Shown: positions 1-6,043 of the stretch, piece by piece
How positions within the stretch are numbered: the first letter of the stretch is position 1
Layout of the letters: each line of letters starts with the position of its first letter
Assembly (NCBI GenBank): GCA_018968785.1
Contig: JAGWZN010000013.1
Coordinates: 1 to 10,866 of the forward strand
Length of the DNA stretch: 10,866 nucleotides
Direction: 5' to 3'
Source: Patescibacteria group bacterium
Lineage (GTDB): Bacteria; Patescibacteriota; UBA1384; CAILIB01
Translations under genes and position numbers: made by a program
The notes under the pieces: generated by a model
Seen by the model: the letters and a program-made list of their open reading frames with translations, nothing else
Databases searched by the model: none
Told to the model about the DNA's origin: nothing

Positions 1-423
1 GCAATTGGCGCTACCTGGCAGAATAATGATCAATCGGTAACTTTTAACGGTGCTTATTATGAACCGAAAGACATTGAGGAATATGACCCGGCGATTAGCG
101 CAAGGGCTAATGAGGAGATCGCCCAATGCTTGGCTGGGATTTTGCAATGTGAGATTTCCGGCAAACCGTTTCGGATACTGCCCCGGGAATTAGAGTATTA
201 TATCCGCCATAAAATTCAGATTCCCCGGCGCCATGCCGATCAGCGTCATTTGGATCGCTTAGCGAAACTAAACCAAATGCGTCTCTATCACCGCCAGTGT
301 ATGTGCGAAGAATCGGAACATGGGCACCCAGGACGTTGCAAGAACGAATTTGAGACAACCTACTCGCCTGAACGTCCGGAAAAGGTTTACTGTGAAGGGT
401 GTTATCAAAAAGAGATGATATAA
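1..423 (+). CDS. C-terminal part of a zinc-ribbon-like hypothetical protein (5' end outside window)
   Basis: The frame is open from the first base to a TAA at 421-423, so about 140 C-terminal residues are visible and the start lies upstream of the window. The visible part holds a charged middle section with the segment KPFRILPRELEYY, then a run rich in Arg and His (HADQRHLDRL). The tail carries two cysteine pairs: a CMC pair, a further single Cys after PGR, and CEGC close to the end, just after PEKVY. This spacing suggests a treble-clef or zinc-ribbon metal site. From memory, proteins with a Pro-Arg-Glu-Leu-containing stretch followed by such a tail are frequent in Candidate Phyla Radiation genomes, where they are annotated as hypothetical or zinc-ribbon proteins. 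No enzymatic domain can be recognised and the function is unknown. An RNA- or DNA-binding role is possible but unsupported. Confidence 0.8.
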   Translation, partial: AIGATWQNNDQSVTFNGAYYEPKDIEEYDPAISARANEEIAQCLAGILQCEISGKPFRILPRELEYYIRHKIQIPRRHADQRHLDRLAKLNQMRLYHRQCMCEESEHGHPGRCKNEFETTYSPERPEKVYCEGCYQKEMI

Positions 424-431
424 GCTATACC

Positions 432-527
432 TTATACGACTTTAATCCCCAGTCTTCTCGCTGCCTCCTCCACGGAAACCCTCCCCGCATTACAATTTCC
501 ACCTTCGGTGGAAGAGCAAGCTTGCAC
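432..527 (-). other. Possible remnant of a coding sequence or mobile repeat (31 codons)
   Basis: On the minus strand a frame starting with GTG (525-527) and ending with TAA (432-434) would encode 31 residues ending in RVSVEEAARRLGIKVV. This has the look of a helix-turn-helix or protein C-terminus rather than random sequence. Upstream, the same frame is closed by a TGA inside the neighbouring palindrome. Codon use differs from nearby genes: adjacent AGA AGA arginine codons, where the surrounding genes prefer CGG and CGC. The stretch 424-603 also lacks the CCGG tetramer that is abundant in the genes. It may be the decayed end of a gene, a copy of a dispersed repeat next to the tRNA, or chance. 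Confidence that it is a functional gene is low. Confidence 0.2.
497..525. repeat. Two adjacent short palindromes
   Basis: A 7-bp perfect stem TTCCACC/GGTGGAA with a three-base loop (497-513) is followed two bases later by the 10-bp palindrome GCAAGCTTGC (516-525). Both fall inside the small remnant-like frame described for 432-527. They could be a folded element in RNA or part of a repeat unit. Confidence 0.45.
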
Positions 528-534
528 ATGGTAA

Positions 535-559
535 ATAAATCATCCCCTGGATGATTTAT
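535..559. repeat. 11-bp perfect inverted repeat with 3-base loop
   Basis: The arms ATAAATCATCC (535-545) and GGATGATTTAT (549-559) are exact reverse complements around the loop CCT. There is no T-run on either side, so it is not a standard intrinsic terminator. It is the third inverted repeat within 65 bases and lies downstream of the tRNA-Val transcript. Confidence 0.6.
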
Positions 560-603
560 ATCCCGACCCTTCCGACGTCCGATTCCAGTTTTTCCTCGAC
601 CTA

Positions 604-643
604 CAAGAGAAAAGGAAGTAGTTTAATACTTCCTTTTCTCTTG
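604..643 (-). terminator. 17-bp perfect hairpin at the 3' end of tRNA-Val; probable terminator or processing hairpin
   Basis: CAAGAGAAAAGGAAGTA (604-620) is perfectly complementary to 627-643 around the six-base loop GTTTAA. Read on the minus strand, the stem begins at the second C of the encoded CCA and ends 40 bases later. Its 5' arm is A-rich and its 3' arm is U/C-rich (CCTTTTCTCTT). No separate U-tract follows, so it departs from the textbook terminator. The position directly after the tRNA fits a role in ending the VKOR-tRNA transcript or in 3' trimming. Confidence 0.55.
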
Positions 644-718
644 GTGCCCAAAACTGGATTTGAACCAGTGACCTCTGCAATGTGAATGCAGCGCTCTAAC
701 CAGCTGAGCTATTTGGGC
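642..718 (-). tRNA. tRNA-Val (anticodon CAC) with encoded CCA
   Basis: The minus strand folds as a full cloverleaf. The acceptor stem is GCCCAAA/UUUGGGC. The D arm is GCUC/GAGC with a loop containing AGCUGGUUA. The anticodon stem is CUGCA/UGCAG with loop UUCACAU, giving anticodon CAC, which reads GUG valine codons. The variable loop is AGGUC, and the T arm ACUGG/CCAGU carries UUCAAAU. The discriminator base is A and the CCA tail is encoded (642-644 on the plus strand). The body is 74 bases, 77 with CCA. Its first ten bases overlap the 3' end of the upstream VKOR gene on the same strand, whose TAG stop is formed by tRNA positions 8-10. Confidence 0.96.
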
Positions 719-1200
719 GTGGGCTGGGCTTGGGGGACACGAGGGTACGCCTTCTTTATATACACGAACCAGGCGATCAGTACAACCGTAATAGAGAAAT
801 CCATTACCAGGCAGTACGGACAGAGAGCTCCGATGCCGAAATAACTGTAGAATAGCAGTCGATAGGAGAACAGGACGCCGGCGACAGTCAGTAGGCTAAT
901 CCCCCAGAGTTGCCATCGAGAGCACCGATATCCGCAGAGCAGAACGATACCGATGACTAACGCCGCTTCAAAAAAGAGCAGACCGTACAGCGCTACCGGC
1001 ACTCCCCAGAAATAGGCGTACCGACTGTGGGCGGTAGTGGCGCAGTTAATTACCGAGTTAATAGCGCATGAGTCAAAAGCGTGCGAATCGGTTTTATCGG
1101 CAATCGTGCGCAGCACCAGATCAAAGGCGGTTGCCAAGCCGACGGCGGAAAAAAGGGAGATTAACCACAAGGAAACTGACTCTGAGGCGCTTCTTCGCAT
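709..1200 (-). CDS. VKOR-family disulfide-forming membrane protein
   Basis: The predicted 163-residue protein is a vitamin K epoxide reductase family membrane enzyme. In bacteria such proteins re-oxidise a DsbA-like partner and pass electrons to quinone, driving disulfide formation outside the cytoplasm. Four to five hydrophobic segments are visible. The family's cysteines are all present: C45 and C53 in the loop CAINSVINC, S59 in the AHSRYA segment before GVPVALYG, and the redox pair CPYC (C127, C130) ahead of the last helix. No thioredoxin domain is fused, so the partner must be encoded elsewhere. ATG at 1200 is chosen; an in-frame GTG at 1206 adds two residues, and neither has a clear ribosome binding site. 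An extended -10 box lies at 1225-1233. The last two codons and the stop are shared with the tRNA-Val gene. It is divergent from pilT. Confidence 0.9.
   Translation of the reverse strand: MRRSASESVSLWLISLFSAVGLATAFDLVLRTIADKTDSHAFDSCAINSVINCATTAHSRYAYFWGVPVALYGLLFFEAALVIGIVLLCGYRCSRWQLWGISLLTVAGVLFSYRLLFYSYFGIGALCPYCLVMDFSITVVLIAWFVYIKKAYPRVPQAQPTPK
757..785 (-). promoter_or_regulatory. Candidate internal promoter for tRNA-Val inside VKOR
   Basis: On the minus strand TTGTAC (785-780) is followed after 17 bases by TATATA (762-757), itself overlapping TATAAA (760-755). Transcription would begin near 748-750, about 30 bases ahead of the tRNA 5' end. The -10 is fair and the -35 keeps only the TTG core. 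The motif lies within codons for the last membrane segment and tail of VKOR, so it may be accidental. It would let the tRNA be made independently of VKOR. Confidence 0.3.
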
Positions 1201-1224
1201 ATCCACGGTTATTATTCTCTGTTC

Positions 1225-1233
1225 AGTATAGCA
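1225..1233 (-). promoter_or_regulatory. Extended -10 promoter of VKOR
   Basis: The minus strand reads TGCTATACT (1233-1225), a good extended -10 element (TG-n-TATACT). The predicted start of transcription is near 1218, leaving a leader of about 18 bases before the ATG at 1200. No convincing -35 is seen. It lies back to back with the pilT -10 box, 12 bases away. Confidence 0.55.
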
Positions 1234-1242
1234 AAAAGTTCA

Positions 1243-1248
1243 TATAAT
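1243..1248 (+). promoter_or_regulatory. -10 box of pilT, placed for a leaderless transcript
   Basis: A perfect TATAAT is followed by exactly six bases (AGGAGT) and then the ATG at 1255. The usual 7-base step from the -10 to the start of transcription would place the first RNA base on the A of the start codon. The AGGAG between them looks like a ribosome binding site, but it would be left out of the RNA if initiation occurs at 1255, and it is only one base from the ATG. No strong -35 is visible; TGTTCA at 1220-1225 is a weak match. Confidence 0.6.
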
Positions 1249-1254
1249 AGGAGT

Positions 1255-2322
1255 ATGAAAACCTTCTCCTTGCCGACAGTCGTTGATGAAGCGGTTCGGC
1301 GCAAGGCCGCCGATATTCTATTGGTATCCGGCTGCCGGCCGGCTTTAAAAGTGGAGGCGAAACTGGTTCAACTGGATCAGTTTGCCGTCCTGGATGACGG
1401 CGATATTAAAACGGTGGTGGAAGCGATCCTTCCCAAATCGAAAAGCAAGGATCTGGAAGAAAACCGCCAGGTTGACTTGGCGTACGAACGAGGAAAAGAC
1501 CGGTTTCGGGTTAATATCTTTTACCAGCGGGGCCATCTGAGCGTCGTGATGCGGTATGTCCAGGCGACCGTTCCCGATATCGACTCGCTCGGCTTGCCCG
1601 GTATTACGAAAGATTTACTGGAAAATGACAACGGCCTGATCCTGATGGTCGGTCCTACCGGCTCCGGAAAATCAACTTCGCTGGCCTCAATGCTGCAGTA
1701 CATCAATCGGACCTTTGAGAAGCACATTATTACCATTGAAGATCCGGTGGAGTATGTGTATGAGAACGATAAGTCCATTATCCAACAGCGTGAGCTGGGA
1801 ACGGACGCGAACAGCTTTCCCGACGCGTTACGGGCCGCGCTACGGGAAGCGCCGGATATTATCATGCTCGGTGAGATGCGGGATCTGGAGAGCGTGGCGG
1901 CGGCTATTACGGTGGCGGAAACCGGGCATTTGGTGTTATCGACCGTTCACGCCAATAACGCCGCCGGGACTATTGACCGGATTATTGATATCTTTCCGGC
2001 CGGGTATAAGGAGCAGGTGCGGATTCAGTTGGCCGATATCCTGCTGGCGGTGTTTAACCAGCGACTGGTGCCGAAAGTCGACGGTTCCGGTCTGCAGATG
2101 ATTTGCGAGGTAATGTTAGCCAATAGCGCCGTGCGGAACGCCATCCGAACCAATAACGCGGCCCAACTGCCGAATATTATTCAGACCTCGGCTCAGGAAG
2201 GGATGTATCTACTGGATGACTTATTGGTGAAGGCGGCTCGCCTCGGACAAATCAGTAAAGATACCGCCCTGGCGTTTGCCAACGACCGGGTGGAGGTGCG
2301 GAAGGGGTTGAGCGCCAACTAA
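1255..2322 (+). CDS. pilT: PilT-type twitching motility (pilus retraction) ATPase
   Basis: The 355-residue protein is a cytoplasmic hexameric ATPase of the GspE/PilT superfamily. PilT drives depolymerisation and retraction of type IV pili. An N-terminal PAS-like domain (about 1-100) precedes the ATPase core. That core has Walker A GPTGSGKST (133-141), an Asp box TIEDPVEY (160-167), a Walker B region DIIMLGEMRD with catalytic Glu207, and a His box GHLVLSTVH (224-232). The C-terminal AVRNAIRTNNAAQLPNIIQ followed by GMYLLDD corresponds to the AIRNLIR and following segments typical of PilT and needed for retraction. Length is normal for the family (about 340-370). ATG at 1255 gives the usual N-terminus. 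No other pilus gene lies in the window, so its pilus machinery must be encoded elsewhere. PilU is the main alternative. Confidence 0.93.
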   Translation: MKTFSLPTVVDEAVRRKAADILLVSGCRPALKVEAKLVQLDQFAVLDDGDIKTVVEAILPKSKSKDLEENRQVDLAYERGKDRFRVNIFYQRGHLSVVMRYVQATVPDIDSLGLPGITKDLLENDNGLILMVGPTGSGKSTSLASMLQYINRTFEKHIITIEDPVEYVYENDKSIIQQRELGTDANSFPDALRAALREAPDIIMLGEMRDLESVAAAITVAETGHLVLSTVHANNAAGTIDRIIDIFPAGYKEQVRIQLADILLAVFNQRLVPKVDGSGLQMICEVMLANSAVRNAIRTNNAAQLPNIIQTSAQEGMYLLDDLLVKAARLGQISKDTALAFANDRVEVRKGLSAN

Positions 2323-2410
2323 GGTGTATGCTACAGTGATGGGGAAGTAAGGCGCTGGAACTTGTTCTATGCTCCTTTCTTCTTTCTTTTTTACCCCTTA
2401 CTTCTTGACC
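2323..2410 (+). promoter_or_regulatory. Leader upstream of glmU with long-range inverted repeat and pyrimidine tract
   Basis: This 88-base gap between pilT and the nucleotidyltransferase contains GAAGTAAGG (2344-2352) and its exact complement CCTTACTTC (2396-2404), 43 bases apart. Two possible G-U pairs extend the outer end. The second arm ends six bases before the ATG at 2411. Between the arms lies an almost pure pyrimidine run (about 2371-2392). The structure could affect translation of glmU or end the pilT transcript, but a T-run directly after a compact hairpin is missing. No clear promoter is seen. Confidence 0.35.
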
Positions 2411-3154
2411 ATGAAGGTACAACCGATTATTCTCGCCGGCGGCAAAGGCAAGCGCATGGGTAATGCCGAGCTTCCAAAGGTTCTTTCGCCGCTGAAAGAC
2501 CGGCCGATTATCAGTTATTTGTTAGACACGTTCCGCGATCTGCCGTTTTTACAGCCGGTACTGGTGGTCGGTTTTAGGCAAGAGATGGTGCGCCAGGCGG
2601 TGGGGCCGGAGTATCGATATATTGTGCAGGAAGAGCAGTTGGGTACCGGCCACGCCGTATCGGTCTGCCGGTCCGAGCTGGAAGGCACGGCCGACTGCTA
2701 TCTTATTTTATATGGTGATATGCCACTCTGGTCTGGCCAGACCATGCAAAAGTTAGTGGGCCAACACCAGGAAAGCGGCTCGGTGCTCTCAATGGTCACG
2801 GTGAACGCCGATCACGAAACGTTTAAGAGTTTCGGCCGGATTATTCGGGACGATCAGGGGCGGATTCGGGCGATCCGGGAACAACGGGACTGCAGTCCGG
2901 ATGAGTTGGAGATTTCCGAGGTAAATCCGGGTCTCTACTGCGTGGATGACCGTTGGCTCTGGGACGCGCTCGAACGGATTACCTGTGAGAACGCCCAGGC
3001 AGAATACTATCTGACCGACCTGCTTTCTCTCGCTATCGCCGACGGAGAGAAGGTGGAGTCGATTCGGGTGGAGGACTGGCGGGAAGCGCTCGGTATTAAT
3101 ACGCCCGAGCAGTTGATGGAAGTGGAGAGAATCCTGGCAGGGATTCACAGTTAG
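2411..3154 (+). CDS. glmU: GlmU-type uridylyltransferase (single domain)
   Basis: The 247-residue cytoplasmic protein matches the pyrophosphorylase half of GlmU, which makes UDP-N-acetylglucosamine from UTP and GlcNAc-1-phosphate for peptidoglycan and envelope sugars. Visible motifs are the nucleotide loop LAGGKGKRM (8-16), PKVL (22-25), QEEQLGTGHAV (73-83), YGDMPL with metal ligand Asp103 (101-106), FGRIIR (141-146), EVNPGLY (170-176), NAQAEYYLTD (194-203), and Asn230 in ALGIN as the second metal ligand. Full GlmU is about 450 residues; the C-terminal left-handed beta-helix acetyltransferase is absent, as the stop comes right after the domain ends. ATG at 2411 puts the motif at its usual distance. 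An upstream ATG at 2369 would add 14 unlikely residues from a pyrimidine tract. Another UDP-sugar pyrophosphorylase activity is possible, but the motifs favour GlcNAc-1-P. It converges on the GH15 gene with a 9-base gap. Confidence 0.85.
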   Translation: MKVQPIILAGGKGKRMGNAELPKVLSPLKDRPIISYLLDTFRDLPFLQPVLVVGFRQEMVRQAVGPEYRYIVQEEQLGTGHAVSVCRSELEGTADCYLILYGDMPLWSGQTMQKLVGQHQESGSVLSMVTVNADHETFKSFGRIIRDDQGRIRAIREQRDCSPDELEISEVNPGLYCVDDRWLWDALERITCENAQAEYYLTDLLSLAIADGEKVESIRVEDWREALGINTPEQLMEVERILAGIHS

Positions 3155-3163
3155 CTTTTTCTG

Positions 3164-4255
3164 TTAACTTCCCTCATCCTTACTGACGTACTTACTGTAA
3201 AACAGATACAACGCTACGACGAACATGCTCTCACTCCAACCGAGGGGTGAGTTTTCATTATGCAGATCGGAATTGGAGTAGTACAGCTCGGGAATATTGC
3301 CAACCGAATCGATCGTGGTCATCGCCTTGCGGATATACTCTTCCGCTTTCGGCTTATTTCCCATCTGCTCATAGATAATAGCCAGCCAGGAGAAACCGAA
3401 CGTCCACTCCGCTTCTTGAGAGATGCTGTCAACCGGATCGCGGTTATAATACATATCGTTTTTATACCGGAGCACACCGAGATTTTTCACCAGATGGTAC
3501 TCGACGTTATCTAGGATCTGATCGCGCTCCGCATCGCTGACCACGTTATACGGGTAGATCAGAGAGAGGAGGGACAGATCGACAAACTTTTTCTCCGATT
3601 CCCGGGGAAGCACCTTATGCAAGGTCTCCTCGCCGCGGGCAATCAGCTCGTGATTCACCGTGATGTACTCCAGCTCGCCGATCTTTTTCAGCCCGGCGAC
3701 ACATGCCCCGACGGACGAGGCATGCACCTCTTCCGCCTCCTCCCACATACCGTTATCCGGATCATGCCAGTATTCGATTGATTGCAGGTATTCAACTAGC
3801 TTCTGGATAATCCGCTTGTCTTCTTTGGTTTCAATAACGCTGAACTCCTCATGCTGTTCCAGCTCACCGATCCGGAAGAGTATGGCTCCGATAGCGTCAT
3901 GCTGCTTATTGCCCCACTCTTCCCAGAACTCATCGAACGTCTCCGGATTGTAGCGGGGGTGGATATACTCAAACGAGTGGACCGGCTTATGGGCGATCGC
4001 GGCATCAATTTTAGCCTCGTGCTTCAGAAAAATGTTAAGGACCGCTCGATAGGTCGTATGCACGACATCCCAGCGGCCGACGTACTCGAACGCCAGACAT
4101 TCGTAAAAATTATCACGGAGCCACGCTTTATCGTAGCCGGTATCCACACCCTTGGGCGACGCCAGAAATAGTCCGGAGGGCTCCATCAGCTTTTGCAGGT
4201 TCTTCAGATGCTGCTTAATAATCTTTTCGTAATCCAAACGGATGGTCGATGGCAT
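3164..4255 (-). CDS. GH15 glucoamylase-like glycoside hydrolase
   Basis: This 363-residue protein resembles the (alpha/alpha)6-barrel catalytic domain of family GH15 (glucoamylase and the related phosphorylase-kinase alpha/beta fold). Such enzymes release glucose from the ends of alpha-1,4 (and some 1,6) glucans. Family-like segments are GVDTGYDKAWLRDNFY (36-51), GNKQHDAIGAILFRIGELE (115-133), DNGMWEEAEEVHASS (167-181) with the putative general acid in WEE (E172/E173), QEAEWTFGFSWL (280-291), and SPLGWSESMF (336-345) with a Glu at 342 in the position expected for the base. It lacks the N-terminal beta-sandwich of many bacterial glucoamylases and shows no signal peptide, so it is probably cytosolic. 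It is the last gene of a three-gene operon, eight bases after the phosphorylase. Catalytic assignment is by motif only. Confidence 0.82.
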   Translation of the reverse strand: MPSTIRLDYEKIIKQHLKNLQKLMEPSGLFLASPKGVDTGYDKAWLRDNFYECLAFEYVGRWDVVHTTYRAVLNIFLKHEAKIDAAIAHKPVHSFEYIHPRYNPETFDEFWEEWGNKQHDAIGAILFRIGELEQHEEFSVIETKEDKRIIQKLVEYLQSIEYWHDPDNGMWEEAEEVHASSVGACVAGLKKIGELEYITVNHELIARGEETLHKVLPRESEKKFVDLSLLSLIYPYNVVSDAERDQILDNVEYHLVKNLGVLRYKNDMYYNRDPVDSISQEAEWTFGFSWLAIIYEQMGNKPKAEEYIRKAMTTIDSVGNIPELYYSNSDLHNENSPLGWSESMFVVALYLFYSKYVSKDEGS

Positions 4256-4263
4256 GGTTGCGG

Positions 4264-6036
4264 TTACATCTGACTTCTATATGTGGGAAGATACATGCTG
4301 TTCAGGTACTCTTCCATCATCCGGGCGCTGGAGAAATGAGGTGAAATGGTGAGGATACTCTCTTTCATTAAGTTGACCCATTTCTCCGGTACTCCTTTCC
4401 GATTGCGGCTGTAATACGTCGGAATAATCTTCTTTTCAAAAAGCGGATAAATGCCGGTTTCCGTTCGATTGACCGGAAGGGAGTAACCGATCCCGTACCA
4501 ATCGACCTCATACGCCCAACCGTCCGGTACCGTGCACTGGATAACGCCGTTGGCTGCCGCTTTCATGCCACTGGTGCCGCTGGCTTCCAGGCCGAAGATC
4601 GGTGTGTTTAGCCAGACATCGGCGCCAGCCACTAGGAAGCGGGCGAGAGAGATGGAGTAGTCATCCACAAAGACGGCTCGGTGCTTTAAGTCGAAGTTGG
4701 CGAGGTCCTCGATGTGCTTAATAATCTCCTTACCTTGACCATCGAGGGGATGCGATTTTCCGGATACGATAACTTGAATCGGGCGGTTCGCGTCGAAAAG
4801 TAGTTTTTTGAGCCGTTCGATATCAGAGAAAAGTAAGTCAGGCCGCTTATAGGAAGCGAAACGACGGGCCCAGACGACGGTCAAGGTATCCGGCTCCAAG
4901 CGGATGCCGGTACGGGCGTACACCTCGTTCAGCATATTGCTTTTCAGTTCCTGATGAATCTTCCACAACTCAGCCGGATCGATACCCCGGATCTGTTTCC
5001 AAACGGCCCGGTTGCTGGCTCTCTCTTGCCACGGGCCCATCTGATCGCTCCACAACTGCTGTAGTTCCGGCGCCACCCAGGCGGGCAGATGGACACCATT
5101 CGTCACGGCTTGCAAACGGAAGTTCGGCCAGAGCTTTACCGCTTTCTGGGCATGAAGTTTGCTGACGGCGTTGCTGCGAGCGGAAAGCCGGAGGGCGAGC
5201 AGCGTCATTGAAAAAAATCCCGGCCGTTCCTGGACGCTGCCCCAGTTCAATACCGCGTCAATGCCGATTTTGCTGTCAAAAGCGTACCGTCCCAGATAGT
5301 AGCGGATCAGATCGTTAGGAAAAAGATCGTTACCGGCCGGGACAAGAGTATGATTGGTAAATAGTAATTTCTGCCGGGCCAGATTGACCGCTGTTTCCGT
5401 AGGTAATCCCGGCGCTTCTTCTTTCTGTTCGATCAGTGCATCCCGTACCAGCTCCAGGCAGAGGAAAGCGGAGTGGCCTTCGTTCATATGGTACAGGTTT
5501 GGTTTCAGTTTCAGCGCTTGGAGTAGCCGGAAGCCGCCAATACCGAGAACCAACTCCTGCTGGATACGTTTTGCCTGATCGCCAGCGTACAGCTGGTTGG
5601 TGATCTGGCGATCGTCCTGGCTGTTCTTCCAGTGATCGGTATCCAGAAGATACAGGCTATTATCTTTAACCGGATACCGCCACACTTGGGCGTACACAAT
5701 TCGTTCATGGACCGGTACCTCGATAAGTAATGTCTCTCCGTCCGGGTTTTTTATGAGCTCTAGTGGCACATGCAACGGGTTGATCGGCTCGACCGTTTCC
5801 TCCTGCCCCTTCTGATCCAGGTGCTGATGGAAGTAACCGAGCCGGTAAAACAGCCCAAGGGCAATAAACGGTAGCCGCATATCCGCTGCTTCCTGGACGA
5901 TATCGCCGGCGAGCACGCCTAAGCCGCCCGAGTAGATCGGCAGGCTGTCGGAGATGCCGTACTCGGCGCAGAAGTAGGCGACTGTGGGCAAAGCCGCGCC
6001 AGCAACTGCCCCTCTTTTTGACTGGCTGGTAAACAT
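4264..6036 (-). CDS. glgP: Alpha-glucan (glycogen/maltodextrin) phosphorylase, GT35
   Basis: The 590-residue enzyme is a PLP-dependent alpha-glucan phosphorylase that releases glucose-1-phosphate from the non-reducing ends of alpha-1,4-glucans with inorganic phosphate. It belongs to the shorter bacterial/archaeal subtype rather than the roughly 800-residue muscle/E. coli type. Motifs are FCAEYGISDSLPIYSGGLG (22-40), YHMNEGHSAF (182-191), FTNHTLVPAGNDLF (226-239), VTNGVHLPAW (311-320), RRFASYKRPDLL (391-402) for phosphate binding, and EASGTSGMKAAANG (484-497), in which Lys492 is the expected PLP-binding lysine. The end around DGWAYEVDWYGIGY is also family-like. In many relatives the NHT...GND segment reads TH-T...GHD, so this copy is slightly divergent there. 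The ATG at 6036 lies seven bases after the membrane protein stop, without a clear ribosome binding site. Confidence 0.93.
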   Translation of the reverse strand: MFTSQSKRGAVAGAALPTVAYFCAEYGISDSLPIYSGGLGVLAGDIVQEAADMRLPFIALGLFYRLGYFHQHLDQKGQEETVEPINPLHVPLELIKNPDGETLLIEVPVHERIVYAQVWRYPVKDNSLYLLDTDHWKNSQDDRQITNQLYAGDQAKRIQQELVLGIGGFRLLQALKLKPNLYHMNEGHSAFLCLELVRDALIEQKEEAPGLPTETAVNLARQKLLFTNHTLVPAGNDLFPNDLIRYYLGRYAFDSKIGIDAVLNWGSVQERPGFFSMTLLALRLSARSNAVSKLHAQKAVKLWPNFRLQAVTNGVHLPAWVAPELQQLWSDQMGPWQERASNRAVWKQIRGIDPAELWKIHQELKSNMLNEVYARTGIRLEPDTLTVVWARRFASYKRPDLLFSDIERLKKLLFDANRPIQVIVSGKSHPLDGQGKEIIKHIEDLANFDLKHRAVFVDDYSISLARFLVAGADVWLNTPIFGLEASGTSGMKAAANGVIQCTVPDGWAYEVDWYGIGYSLPVNRTETGIYPLFEKKIIPTYYSRNRKGVPEKWVNLMKESILTISPHFSSARMMEEYLNSMYLPTYRSQM

Positions 6037-6043
6037 GGCTACG

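Noticed and set aside
535..559. Possible UGA recoding, since a TGA in the palindrome interrupts a protein-like minus-strand frame
   Set aside because: All eight large genes read through fully with the standard code, and several end at natural positions (the debranching enzyme and GT3 end at TGA), so recoding is not supported.
424..641. Known structured RNA (RNase P, SRP or tmRNA) in the gene-free stretch
   Set aside because: No conserved core motifs of these RNAs could be matched on either strand; only short isolated hairpins are present.
2369..2410. Upstream ATG for the GlmU-type gene
   Set aside because: The 14 added residues come from a pyrimidine tract, and the nucleotide-binding loop normally starts within the first ten residues, which the ATG at 2411 gives.
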